A stretch of 64,000 nt of DNA, taken from positions 9,300,001 through 9,364,000 of the forward strand of contig OX637338.1 in NCBI GenBank assembly GCA_951799405.1, written 5' to 3'. Below, one piece after another: positions 1 through 9,168 of the stretch (the stretch's first letter is position 1; each line of letters opens with the position of its first letter). This stretch comes from Agapetus fuscipes. Its lineage: Eukaryota; Arthropoda; Insecta; Trichoptera; Glossosomatidae. The notes beneath the pieces were generated by a model. The model saw only the letters and a list, made by a program, of their open reading frames with translations, did no database searches and was not told the DNA's origin. A program made the position numbers and the translations under genes.

Positions 1-128
1 GTTGCAGTGTTTATGTTTATTTTGAAATTACACACGCAGCGTTTATAAGCGTGAACTTACACGAGTTTATTTGTGGGCATGAATTTAATATGAGTTTTAA
101 ATGTTAATATATCTCTGCAACTTTGATT
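1..128 (+). mobile_element. rep-A copy, 5' part cut off by window edge
   Basis: This is the 3' half of the rep-A family. Shared landmarks in order are GTTGCAG...TTATGTTCATTT-like, AAGCGYGAACTTACACG, TTTGTGGGCATG, and the end block ATATCTYTGCAACTTTGAT. Orientation is defined here as plus when the tail (TTGCAACTTAGATTATAG-like) is on the right. It is a non-coding interspersed repeat. The copy is diverged and its left part lies outside the window. Confidence 0.75.
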
Positions 129-129
129 T

Positions 130-625
130 TTTAATAAAATCCTTGGATGCCGCTTTTGATTCAATAATCTATAGATACTACTCTTTTTTTCACGTTGGGT
201 TATGTTGGATTGGTACACATATTGAAAAAGTAAAGTTAATCATCTCATAGGTTCAGTAATAAGTTTCATAGTATCGACGAAAATTCCTTAGACGACAGTT
301 TCTTAGACGACAATTTCCTAGACGACAATACCTCCTCCGCGTACAATACCTGAGGTATAAGTTATTAAGAACACCTGCGATTAATTTAAAGTTTACTCGA
401 GCCCTATCGGGGAGGCGCATCTCTTTACCGGCTCTACCAGAGCAATAAACTTCTGATTAAACATATTAACGGAGCGGAATGTCGTACGCTATAACTTGTA
501 TGGGAAATTGAAGTAACGAATGATATCACTTGGAAATTAATCAGTTCTAGGATTGTGTATTTTTTCATTTTTGAATCAGTAATTCATATTCAATATGATT
601 TCATAGTCTTTATAACAAGCAGACA
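130..625. other. Non-repetitive AT-rich stretch
   Basis: No ORF or recognisable repeat is seen apart from the short tandem repeat at 284-329. I see nothing that supports a gene. Confidence 0.5.
284..329 (+). repeat. 15-mer tandem repeat, three units
   Basis: Three consecutive units fit the pattern TTYCTTAGACGACAR with one or two differences each. The block is too short to be a satellite array. The unit length equals that of the 15-mer arms of the foldback element at 30101-30785, although the unit sequence differs. Confidence 0.8.
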
Positions 626-930
626 GTCCGGTCGATAGCTCAGTTGATAGAGTGCTTGCTTTCCATTCCAAGAGCTCGGATGCGAATCCTACCTATTTTC
701 CCGTTTTGGTGTTTATTTCAAACCCAAAATACAATACTATTAAGGCTTACTCAGCTTTCACAATAAATGACTTGAGAGCTGGAAAACCCCCACTTCAACT
801 GAAGGGGTTGGCGTGAGGCCGGCCCGATTACCTGTAAAAATGAATAGCTTCCACTCGCCACATGCAAAAACCTTCGAGAATAATGCGTCAAAAAGTTAGA
901 TTATATGTAGAGCTTAGTTGCGTTTTTTTG
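626..930 (+). mobile_element. SINE-B copy (tRNA-headed), diverged
   Basis: It starts with GTCCGGTCGATAGCTCAG, a tRNA-like head with an internal pol III A box (TAGCTCAGTTGA). The B box is degraded (GGATGCGAATCC). The family body follows: CGTTTTGGTGTTTATTTCAA, TTACTCAGC, ACTTCAACTGAAG, GGCCGGCCC, ACCTGTAAAAATGAATA and GTAGCTTAGTTGCG-like. The 3' end is a short T-run. The copy carries several point changes and a shortened central part. SINE-B is non-coding and would depend on a partner LINE for movement. Confidence 0.85.
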
Positions 931-975
931 CGTTATCTAAGCTTTCGTAAAAAATGAACACAGCACCCTTGAGTA

Positions 976-1104
976 CTGAACTGAAGTGGTTGGCGTAAGG
1001 CCGGCCCTCTTACCTGTAAAAATAAATGGGTTCTGCTCGTCACATGCGACACATTCTGGGAGAACGCGACAAGAAGTTACATTATGTGTTTGTGCGGATG
1101 CAAC
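976..1104 (+). mobile_element. SINE-B 3' fragment
   Basis: This holds only the distal body of SINE-B: ACTGAAGTGGTTGGCGTAAG, GGCCGGCCCTCTTACC, TCGTCACATGCGAC and GACAAGAAGTTACATTATGT. It lies directly after the 3' end of the previous copy in the same orientation. This suggests a partial tandem duplication or a second truncated insertion. Confidence 0.8.
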
Positions 1105-1754
1105 TACCTTACTGATTCATACAAATTAAGTTCCAGAATACAATAAAAAATTACATCATGTACAATGTATATCAGGGGAAATCGCGAAGAAATTTAAATA
1201 CATTTACTGTTTTCTAAAGCTTTGAAGAAAGCATTGAATATTCATATTGCTTCACGAACTAAATTTCTTAAGCATGAGTCTGCTTCAGAAGACGATCAAC
1301 CGCAGCGTGTAGAACTTATATGACAAAAGCCGTCCGTAAGCCGATGAGCGTAGATATGCATCTGTGTCCCCCTCTGCCCATACCCCTCGCCCAGCAGCCG
1401 CCCCAGGCGCCTAATCCGTTGTTTTCGTTTAACGGGCGCATAACGGCGCGCAGATAACGCCGGCATTATGTAACGTGTTGGCGGGAGATCAGAGTGGGCG
1501 CTCCGTATTTATATTTCAGCGCCACGCGACTGTTATTATGTTTTATCTTAATATTGTGCTCCCGAGCCGCGCCGAGCCCGACAACCGACACCAAGCAACC
1601 AACACCCAACGTCCTAGTAGCGCTAAACGAAACAGGGGTAACCAATAAAAGAGTTGCAACAATTTCTTGTTTTGACTGATTTTTGAAGAATTAATTCTTC
1701 ATTGTATTCACGGCCGAATAAAGGACGTCAACATATCGGCACTTTTTAGGTAAA
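1105..1754. other. Unique stretch with a GC-richer core
   Basis: The 1330-1600 part is richer in GC and CpG (CCGCCCCAGGCGCC, AACGGCGCGCAG) than its surroundings. The short plus-strand ORF at 1494-1679 has no recognisable domain and I do not call it a gene. It could be a regulatory island. Confidence 0.3.
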
Positions 1755-1990
1755 ACTCATTAAGTACTAATTCACTGATTGGGGAAATCGCAGATAAAAC
1801 ATTTTATTGCATGTAACTTTTCATAGTAAGTGAACATCTCATAAGGAATTTCTCATGACAAACTTCTAAAGCTACAGGATTTTCATATTTTTTGTGTTTT
1901 CTCGTAGAAAATAGGAAAAAAATGTGCATTTATCTCAGAAACCCACATTAGCTTAATATGACAGTTATTCAGTTTCACTATGGATATGGC
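1755..1990 (+). repeat. rep-F copy 1
   Basis: It is similar over its length to 34440-34690. Shared blocks in the same order are GAGAAATCG/GGGAAATCG then GATAAAACATTTTATT, GTGTTTTCTCGTAGAAAATA and GAAACCCACATTAGCT, then TTATTCAGTTT. No terminal inverted repeats or coding potential are visible. The class is unknown. The clear divergence between the two copies indicates an old repeat. Confidence 0.7.
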
Positions 1991-2134
1991 GAATAAGACA
2001 TAACTCTGAAGCATACGTGCATTGATGTGGTCCAGCCAAGAAAAGTTAACATACTGCATAAGCTAGGTCACATCCAGCAAATGAACGATCGGAGATTGGA
2101 GAAAAAGATGTTTGTGATGACTGACCTAAGGGGG

Positions 2135-2200
2135 CGCAAGTAGGAAGACCCAATGTGAGTATTGGCGCTTTGCAGCGACGACAAAGCTCGTTAACACCTC
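2135..2200 (+). mobile_element. SINE-C body remnant
   Basis: It contains ATTGGCGCTTTGCAGCGACG followed by ACAAAGCTCG, which matches the SINE-C body (ATTGGCGCTTTCTACAGCGA, CCAAGCTCGCAGAGG). The tRNA head and the tail are missing. Confidence 0.6.
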
Positions 2201-2283
2201 TGCGGCACTAAAAACAAGTGTCATAGACCCCTAGAGTCTCTAGAATCTAGGGAGTCTCCCGCACAGGATTTCTTGTGGAAAGG

Positions 2284-2314
<31 letters not shown>
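2284..2314. repeat. Poly(A) run
   Basis: An uninterrupted run of about 31 A follows a few bases of purine-rich sequence. It may be the tail of a decayed retroposed copy (the SINE-C remnant lies about 85 bp upstream), but no target duplication is visible. Confidence 0.7.
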
Positions 2315-2318
<4 letters not shown>

Positions 2319-2807
2319 TGGACGAGGAGGTGGCAGATTGCCGTGGGTTAGGAGTATGAGACTGGGTGAGGTAGGGTTTGGGCAATATTATCCTACGATA
2401 ATAAAATACTAGCAGACGTTTTCCTATTCTTTTTTGTTTAAATTCTTGTCACAGCCTTTTTTAACATTTTTCCTTTCAAAAGACAAGCTGAGAGTACTCC
2501 CCTCTCTTTTTTACTTCTAACAAGGTTATTTAACGCTTTTCTTCTCTTACTGTAAGTGTAATCCACTCCAAGAAAACACCTTGCTCTATGTATTGTTTAT
2601 TGACTTGCTCCATCATAGCAACTATTAAATCTAGACTAAGGAATCTCCCATGTAGTCATACCTTTAAATTTGTTGCATGAACAGAGACCCTATAAATTTG
2701 AAGGTTAATCTTATGCTTCAAATAACTACCTCACAATACTTGTAAAACCTCCATGGACTTCATTCATTAAAGTATTTGTACTGTTATTTTTTGTTAGCTA
2801 GTGTGTT
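2315..2807. other. Non-repetitive stretch
   Basis: It is AT-rich apart from a short G-rich part at 2315-2375. I see no ORF or known repeat in it. Confidence 0.4.
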
Positions 2808-2814
2808 CTTTTTT

Positions 2815-2849
2815 ACTTTCTTGCTATAGCCGAAGGCTATAAAGAAAGT
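2815..2849. repeat. Hairpin at the left end of the composite repeat
   Basis: ACTTTCTTGCTATAGCC, a GAA loop, then GGCTATAAAGAAAGT form a near-perfect stem with one two-base bulge. The same hairpin, unchanged, lies at 20969-21003, seven bases from the left boundary in both copies. Confidence 0.85.
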
Positions 2850-2948
2850 TATGATTTGGTGTGAAAAAAAAATTTCGAGGTTTTCACGGAAATGAGTTGT
2901 CCTGGTGCAGGACATGCCAAAAAACACTATCTTTCAAAAACGTCCGTC

Positions 2949-3014
2949 TGTATGTATGTATGTATGTATGTATGTATGTATGTATGTATGTATGTATGTA
3001 TGTATGTGTGTGTG
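2949..3014. repeat. (GTAT)n microsatellite
   Basis: It is an almost pure tetranucleotide array preceded by CGTCCGTCT and ending in GTGTGTGTGTCAC. It is an internal part of the composite repeat. Confidence 0.95.
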
Positions 3015-4057
3015 TCACTTTCCAAAGTATAAGACCTAGAGATACCAAATTTTGGCTACATCAACTTTTTTGGACATGTATTAAGTATGAATAACATGAC
3101 ATTACACCAACTTGAAAATTCAAGATGGCTGCCATACAAAAAAAACATAAAATTGCACTTTTCTCAAAAACGGCTCCAAGAATTTTGCTTAAATTTTCAG
3201 AATTGCCATTAATTAATTTTTAACTTAATAAATTAGTTATGACAACACTCTTACTAATCTGTGTCTATGGGCTGCCATATGAAAAAAACAAACGATTGTG
3301 ATTTTCTCGAAAGTAAAGGGGTCAACAATAGTATAATGTTCTACAATATTATGGACAACATAAATTTCTACAAACTTATTAAAAATATTTTTTGAAAAAA
3401 TAAATATAAAGCACCGTTTACACGACCTGAAATTTTAAATCGAAAATATTACAAAAACCTATTAAAATGCAAGATATTTAAATTTGTTTTAGATTTGATA
3501 GAAAGAACAAGCTTATCACTTTAATCCGTAATCATTTTTTTTTTACTTTTTTGAAAATTCAAGATGGCTTCCGAAGAGCTGAAAATTTAAAATGCGATTT
3601 TCTCAAAAACGGCTCCGACGATTTTTCTTAAATTTTTTGTGAATCCATTTATATAATAGTGCTATCAAATAATTATAATCATTTCTTCATCATAATCTCG
3701 GTTTAGGGAGTTGCCATATAAAAGAAAAAAATAATGGAAAAATTCTCGGCAGTTAGAGGGTTAATAAAAAAATAATGTAGAGCAAATGTAAAACAATAAT
3801 AATAACCTATATATTGCCATCATTATTTTTTCCAAAAAGTGAATCAAAAGTATAGCCGCCATACAAAGTGAAAATTTTCCATACAAAATGTATTAGCAAT
3901 TTTCTTGGTAGTCAAAGGGTTAAAAATAGATAAAAGGCTGCGATTCTTAAAATTTTATAAATACCAATAATAATCAGTCGTTACTTTTTCAAAATATAAC
4001 TAAAAAGTTTACCCACCATACAAAGTCCTAGTTTGCATACAGAAGGGTTCAATGACC

Positions 4058-4276
4058 ATCTATAATAATCTAGAATATAAGTTGCAATGAAATATAAACA
4101 TTCAAAACTAATATGAAATGCATGCCCACAAACAGGTACGTGTAAGTTCGCGCTTACGAATGCTGAATTTGTACTTACAAATTAAAACCAAATCTCAAAT
4201 GAACATAAAACCTGCAACTCTTGCCGACCTTCCTTGAAACAGGGGTGACATTGACAAAGTGAATTATTTTTTACAC
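4058..4276 (-). mobile_element. rep-A copy, interrupted (left part)
   Basis: It is minus-oriented rep-A: ATCTATAATAATCTAGAATA, TGCCCACAAACAGGTACGTG, GTTCGCGCTTACGAATGC, CTCTTGCCGACCTTCC, CAGGGGTGACATTGACAAAG. It stops at TTTTTTACA and resumes as GGTCAGCTTCATACCAACC at 4961-4994. The LINE 3' end at 4277-4960 is therefore inserted within it. Confidence 0.9.
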
Positions 4277-4960
4277 TTTGGGAGGACTGAGAAATGCGAG
4301 AAAATTGAGATAAGACTGAATGAAAAAAGAGTTGAGGTCGTGAAAGAATTTGATTATCTGGAAAGCAAGTTTGAGTCGAATGCGAAATTGACGAAATAAT
4401 TGGAAAAGCGCGCTAGTAGAGGAAGAAGTGTAATGGAAACGATTGGAAGAATTGCAAGAAATTGGAAACTTACGCAGAATATGAGATCGGCGGTCCACAA
4501 TGGCATATTGGTTGGTGGAAGTGAGGCTTAATGAATGTGAGCTGAGTAAAGTATGTAAGTACGGTTGAAATGGCTTACCTGAGAGCAATGGCTGGAAAGA
4601 CACTGAGTGATAGAGTACGTAATGCTTGAGTGATGAACGAGTGTGGTGTAAAAGAGAATATGAGAATGAAAGTACAAAAAAGTACGATGAGATGGTTCAG
4701 ACATCTTGAAAGAAAGGATGATGAACAACTAACGAAGAAAGTGTACAAAGGAAATGTCAGAGGAAAGCGCGGAAGGGGAAGGCTGAGGAAAGAATGGTTA
4801 GACCAAATAGGTGAGATTGCGAAAGAATGGATTCTGCAGAGTGAGAATAAGAGAAGAGTATGTATGAAAAAGGTGATGACAGCAAAAAGTGGAGGCGTAT
4901 CTGCGGAGGTACCGGCAACCCCTAATGAAACGGTGGCAGGATACAGTACAGTACAGTACA
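4277..4960 (+). pseudogene. LINE 3' end: C-terminal region of a reverse-transcriptase ORF, broken
   Basis: The plus-strand reading frames encode the C-terminal part of a non-LTR retrotransposon polymerase. An early part carries the RT-thumb-like motif EFDYL.SKFESNAK. A later open stretch (4630-4986) carries RWFRHLERKDDEQLTKKVY and RGRLRKEWLDQ, the charged end common to insect LINE polyproteins. The frame is broken by a stop after NAKLTK and by an internal deletion near 4510. The 3' end carries a (TACAG)n tail at 4942-4960. Relative to the copy at 22427-23134 about 35 bp are lost near 4880. It is 5'-truncated and cannot encode activity. The host element family is not identified. Confidence 0.85.
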
Positions 4961-4994
4961 GAGGTCAGCTTCATACCAACCTATGAGTAGAGGA
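4961..4994 (-). mobile_element. rep-A copy, interrupted (right part)
   Basis: GGTCAGCTTCATACCAACCT matches the end of rep-A and completes the copy begun at 4058. The final bases (ATGAGTAGAGG) are diverged from the usual ATAAGTCAAGG. Confidence 0.85.
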
Positions 4995-5488
4995 GATTTC
5001 TTGTGTAATTGGTACTTTTTCAAATAAATCAACAAAATATTTATATTTATTTAAGTATTTATATGCCTATATCATATTGTACGAGTATGCAGGTACACAC
5101 CGCGGTGGAATAAAATTGATTTATTATTGATGTATTATATTTTTATTGAAACGGCATAAGCTGGTAGATGATTCTAGCTTTACATACGTCATACAGTGGG
5201 TTAATTTTTGCAAGAAAGTCGAGTACAGATTCTGTGCAATTTATTTCTTATTCTGACTAGAGCTCTTATTCTATCGTCACGGTTGAACTCCTCTGGTGGT
5301 GGATTACACCGCGAGATTAGGGAGCTGAACTTTGGTGAACATTTTCATAATGGTGACATTAGAGAGCTCGGCTGGCACGAACCAAGACGCGAGCTGTGCC
5401 GGAGTGAGGACGGGCGACGTGCATGGGTGGAAACGACGATTCACAAATTTCAAGTATAAGAATAAGAGTAATGAATGATGACCTAAAG

Positions 5489-5934
5489 CAGCGGTCGGGG
5501 AACTTTTTTAATCCTTACCCCAAAATATTTTTGCGTAAGTCGATATTACCCCTTCCCCCCATTTTGAAACGAAGACAATCAATGTATATTAAAATAAACA
5601 TTATTTATCGAATTAATTTTCACGGAAAATAAATAAAGAAGTTACATGAAAATAGTAAGTATGTAATAGACAAGCAAAATAAAATTCTCTAATTAGTTTA
5701 AATAAAAAATTAAGATTTTCAGGTTCCCCTTTCAGTTTTTGGAGAAATGATGTTTCATGTTTGATGCAATTACTTCAAAATTCGCACTTTTTATGTAAGA
5801 GCAATTTGAATACAGTTTTCGGCGTTTAATCGATTTATATTCTTCGTTTTTATGTTCATTCAATTTACTTATTACCCCAAAAAAAAACATTTTTACCCCA
5901 TTTGGGATAATTTACCCCAGTTCCCCGACCGCTG
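5489..5934. mobile_element. hAT-type MITE (non-autonomous DNA transposon)
   Basis: The ends are inverted: CAGCGGTCGGGGAACT on the left, and AGTTCCCCGACCGCTG on the right. They are flanked by 8-bp target duplications, ACCTAAAG at 5481-5488 and ATCTAAAG at 5935-5942 (7 of 8 match). The CAG...CTG start and 8-bp duplication are the hallmarks of the hAT superfamily. The 446-bp interior is AT-rich, with ACCCC-rich blocks next to both ends, and encodes no transposase. It would need a hAT transposase in trans. Confidence 0.92.
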
Positions 5935-6049
5935 ATCTAAAGGAACAACTATAGTTTTGAATTAAAATGAAAAGATTACTCAATATTATTTAATTATTTA
6001 AAAAATTCTAATGGATGAAACATAGTTTTAATTCACTTATTTATTTCTT

Positions 6050-6095
6050 CTTTGTGCTCGAACATTTTCGCCTAATGAGGCATCATCAGTGTCAA
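6050..6095 (-). ncRNA. Hammerhead-ribozyme-like motif, copy 1
   Basis: On the minus strand: CTGATGA, a single T, a GCCT-CATT-AGGC stem-loop, GAAAA, TG, TTC, then GAGCAC. This follows the minimal type I hammerhead plan of CUGANGA, stem II, GAAA, a 2-bp stem III and a cleavage-site triplet. The extra U after CUGANGA is shared by all four copies in the window. Stem I is not paired in this copy. Downstream it matches the copy at 49315 (AAATAAATA-like then GTGAATTA). Catalysis is inferred, not shown. Confidence 0.5.
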
Positions 6096-6126
6096 TATTA
6101 TTTACTAGTAAATAATTATAATGTGG

Positions 6127-6379
6127 TTCATCGACTTATTGGTTAGCATAATACTGACCAACCATACTGTAAAAACTGTTTCACTTTGTCAATGTTAACC
6201 CTGAATCAGGGACGGTCAGAAAAAGTTGCAGGGTTTGTGTTCATTTGAGATTTGTATTTTAATTTGTAAGTGCACATGCCGCATTTGAAAGCGCAAATTT
6301 ACGCGTGTCTGCTTGTGGGCATTCATTCAATATGAATTTGAAATGTCAACTTATCTTTGACACTTAGATTATTATAGGA
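6127..6379 (+). mobile_element. rep-A copy, complete but diverged
   Basis: It runs from GACTTATTGGTTAGC through ACTGTAAAAACTGTTTCACT, AATCAGGGACGGTC and GTGTTCATTTGAGATTTG to TATCTTTGACACTTAGATTA. All landmarks are in the family order. Confidence 0.85.
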
Positions 6380-6605
6380 TAAGAAAGACGCATAAACTTC
6401 AGTTCTAGAAACAAACGGGTGAAGAGGACTACTTTTATTTTTCAGTGAAACTGAAATCAACCACATAAAATTACTTCGAATGCAGTTTGTATCGCATGCG
6501 ATAAGCATAAAAATTGCATTTCGTAAGGCCGCGACCCAAAGCTCTCTGAAAACAGTTTCAATAACCCTAAATTCACCCCGCTGTACAGAGCTTATAAACA
6601 AGCCC

Positions 6606-6867
6606 ACCACTCCAAGTATAAATCCTAAAGCTTAAACTCAACTATAGGGTTTTTCCAAAAATAATAAAGAACTAAAGCAGCACCTCCTGGGAGCGTTTTA
6701 GTTAAAATATTTTTTTGTGAAACGTTATGAATGAGTTGAAAGTTTTTGCTTATAGGGCTGTACCAAAAGTGATATAAGAACTGAAACAGCACCTCCGTTG
6801 AAGCGTTTTAGTTTCATGTATATTTTGTGAAACGCTATGAATGAGTTTAAAGTTTTTTCTTGGGGTA
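6606..6867. mobile_element. MITE-E copy with internal duplication
   Basis: The left arm has AAGCTTAAACTCAACTATAG; the right end is GAGTTTAAAGTTTTTTCTTGGGGTA. The central block GAACTRAARCAGCACCTCC...GAAACGYTATGAATGAGTT occurs twice in tandem (about 6665-6750 and 6778-6855). The normal ~150-bp palindromic element has thus been extended by a partial tandem duplication. Confidence 0.75.
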
Positions 6868-7261
6868 AATTTAGCCCAGCTGCAACTCGGCGAAATGTGG
6901 AGTTACAGCCCGCCTTATCAAAACGCATAAAGCTGCCGCTGAAAATGACCATTTTTACAGTTTCTCATTATACCGGTCTATGAATAAATTCACACTTTGT
7001 ACTGCGGCGTAGAGGGCGCCCCTATAAATGGCTACAAACTTGGTTTCCTTCTAAAAATATTACAATTTTTGAAGAAATTTGTTAAATATTGAATTCAAAT
7101 TCACAACCGCTTTCATGAAGCATGAAATTAAATTCTATATATTCACAAAAATATATTTAAAACAATGTATTGTCAAGTGTGAATATTGGCCATTATTTTG
7201 GCCATAAGCAGAAAATACAAATCCTTGAATTAATATATTATGTTGATATCAAGCTGAACAC
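6868..7261. other. Unique AT-rich stretch
   Basis: No gene or known repeat is seen. Confidence 0.4.
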
Positions 7262-7467
7262 CTATTGTTGACATGGTTCACTTTCTCAATGTCACCCCTG
7301 TTTCAGGTAGGGTCAGCTAGGGTTGTAGGGCTTATGTTCATTTGAGATTCGGGGTTTTTTTTTATGTTGTAGGTCCATATGGGGCATGTGTAAGCGCGAA
7401 ACTGAACAAATCTTAAATGTAAAAGATCTTTGCAAATTAGATTAAAGATTATAGATTCATATAAGCA
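7262..7467 (+). mobile_element. rep-A copy, 5' end shortened
   Basis: It begins near GACATGGTTCACTTTCTCAA and continues through CACCCCTGTTTCAGG, GGGCTTATGTTCATTTGAGA, GCATGTGTAAGCGCGAA and GATCTTTGCAAATTAGATTA. A block around the TGTTTGTGGGCAT motif is deleted. Confidence 0.8.
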
Positions 7468-8202
7468 ATGAATAAATTTCAGCATAAAAGTGATGTTACT
7501 TAAATAAAAATACGAAGTTCTGTTCTTCACAGCAATTACAGAACTAGTTTTTTTTATTTATTGCCTAATTGCAAAATCTGAAACGACCATGAGTCGTTCT
7601 ATGAAAAAATGTCCCAATAGCATCAATACTGTTTACAAGTTGTAACATAAATTGAGTTTGTTAAACCACAGTAACTTAAATATTTTTTAAAACCATAGAA
7701 ATACATTTGATTGCAAGATGAAAGTGTTTTTTTTTTTTTTACTGTAAGAGTTTTAGATCGTATTACTTGTGTCGATGGTTGCTTTAACCTTCCAGACGAA
7801 ATTTATCACAAAAACCTCCTCTTAATTACCTCGATAAACTCCACAGACGGTAACTAACTCTGTACACTTCATATATTTTATTAATAAAATCCAGACAATC
7901 AACAATATACCACACTCTTACTACTACGAACATGTGTTAATAGATTTAAAAGATAGGTATATAGATATCAATGAGTAGGTATCTAGATCATTTGATTTGT
8001 CACCAAAATTGGACATCACAAATAAGGAATACTTCTGTTTCGTAATAATATTGTGAAAATAAAACAAAATTCAAAAAGGCTATATCCATTTTGGCATACT
8101 TTGATGAATAACATTTAAAGAAGTAAAAGATAATCTTAATGAACAAATTTAAAATAACTCCTTTGTTACGAATGCCTGCGTGTTTTTGTCATTATGTGCC
8201 TA
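7468..8202. other. Unique AT-rich stretch
   Basis: It contains short A- and T-runs and scattered stops in all frames. I see no gene or repeat family in it. Confidence 0.4.
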
Positions 8203-8512
8203 GAACGGTCCGTAGTCCAGGTGGTAACACTTCGGACTCGTAACTGGAAGGTCGTGGGTTCGAATCCCGGCGGAGCACAAAAAAATATACCATTTATATT
8301 TTCAAATTTGCTCTTCGCTGGGTTGAAAAATTCATAAACCTTTACCAAAGACCGGTCATCAAAGGTCCATCCAGCCTTACAGCAACTGGGTCTTGCTTGA
8401 GAATTGGCGCTTTCTACAGCGACGACCAAGCTCGCAGAGGGCTCTTGAGGTGTGATACACACAAAAACAGCGCTCACCAAATAAATCAGCCTAATTTAAT
8501 TTAATTTTTTTT
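8203..8512 (+). mobile_element. SINE-C copy (tRNA-headed), near full length
   Basis: The head is GGTCCGTAGTCCAGGTGG...GGGTTCGAATCCCGG, with A box TAGTCCAGGTGG and an intact B box GGTTCGAATCC. A family-specific body follows: GAGCACAAAAAAATATACC, GCTCTTCGCTGGGTTGAAAA, ATTGGCGCTTTCTACAGCGA, CCAAGCTCGCAGAGGGCTCT and ACAGCGCTCACCAAATAAAT. It ends in an A/T-rich (TTAAT)n tail. It is not a functional tRNA gene, because the head runs straight into the SINE body at four loci. Confidence 0.9.
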
Positions 8513-8832
8513 AGACGTGTTTACTTGATGTGTATATGTGTGCGTAGAATTGCACTTTTAACTGTTGGTACTTCTGTTACTCACCGGAAACATCCATTCG
8601 AGAGGCGTCTCGTGTGGTCAGGAACACGCGATAATAGGCCTTGGTCACATATAAATATAGGCTTAGGTTCTGTGAAGCTACAGTGCTTCTTTAACGCCGA
8701 AGCCGTGAAACCGATAGTATTGAAGTTACAGAGTGTATCAAACAATCTAATCGATTTGTTTACAATAAATACTGTGAAATAAATCAAACTGCAATTTTAT
8801 TAAAAGTGAACCCGCAAAAATCATAACATTAC
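8513..8832. other. Unassigned stretch with promoter- and polyA-like signals
   Basis: It has TATAAATATAGG near 8650 and AATAAATACTGTGAAATAAA near 8765, an arrangement often seen in LTRs. No TG...CA boundaries or target duplication could be placed. The ORFs here have no recognisable domain. Confidence 0.3.
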
Positions 8833-9168
8833 TATAACGCAACTAACGCAATTAAGCTACACATATATTGTAAATTCTTGCCGCGTTATCTCCGAAGGGG
8901 TCGCATGTGGCGAGTTGTATCTATTTATTTTTGCAGGTAAGGGGGCCGGCCTTACGCCAACCACTTCAGTTGAAGTGGGAGTTTCCCAGCTCCCGAGAGG
9001 GCTGGTACTCATTTCTTATGAAGGCTGAGTAAGCCTTGCCGGTATTTTATTTTGGGGTTTGAAATAAACACTGAAACGGGAAATCATTTTTGACACTTTC
9101 GGTGGGATTCGAACCCGAGCTCACGGGGCGGAATGCAAGTACTCTACCAACTGAGCTATCGACCGGAC
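8833..9168 (-). mobile_element. SINE-B copy, near full length
   Basis: Minus strand: tRNA-like head GTCCGGTCGATAGCTCAG at 9168 going down, B box GGGTTCGAATCCC, body ACTTCAACTGAAGTGGTTGG and GTAAGGCCGGCCCCC, and an end with TTGCGTTAGTTGCG. In this copy the short 3' segment TTGCGTT is repeated in place of a long T-run. Confidence 0.9.

Larger units (their letters stand above)
2808..5248 (+). repeat. 2.5 kb composite repeat, copy 1
   Basis: It is nearly identical to 20962-23484. Both copies begin at CTTTTTTACTTTCTTGC and end at TGTGCAATTTATTT, and flanks differ on both sides. In order it holds a hairpin (2815-2849), a (GTAT)n microsatellite, ~1 kb of AT-rich sequence with internally repeated modules (AAATTCAAGATGGCTKCC, TTCTCAAAAACGGCTCC), a rep-A copy split by a LINE 3' end, and ~250 bp of unassigned sequence. 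This copy lacks about 35 bp of the LINE end and most of the SINE-C remnant found in copy 2. No target duplication or Helitron-type CTRR end is seen. It may be a segmental duplication or an unclassified non-autonomous element. Confidence 0.85.

Noticed and set aside
626..700. Functional tRNA gene
   Set aside because: The tRNA-like heads at SINE-B, SINE-C and SINE-D loci run directly into family-specific bodies repeated elsewhere in the window, and several have damaged B boxes. They are SINE heads.
2948..3014. CRISPR-like or minisatellite array
   Set aside because: It is a simple tetranucleotide microsatellite without spacers. No CRISPR structure exists in the window.
2861..3094. ORF with a Cys-Met-Tyr-Val repeat
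   Set aside because: It is the translation of the (GTAT)n microsatellite in the composite repeat.
4058..4994. Helitron assignment of rep-A or of the composite repeat
   Set aside because: A hairpin lies near one end in each case, but the required TC start, CTRR end and A-T insertion site could not be placed consistently. It is left as an alternative only.
5208..5632. ORFs at 5208-5459 and 5423-5632 as genes
   Set aside because: The first spans the end of the composite repeat and the second runs into the hAT MITE. Both cross repeat boundaries.
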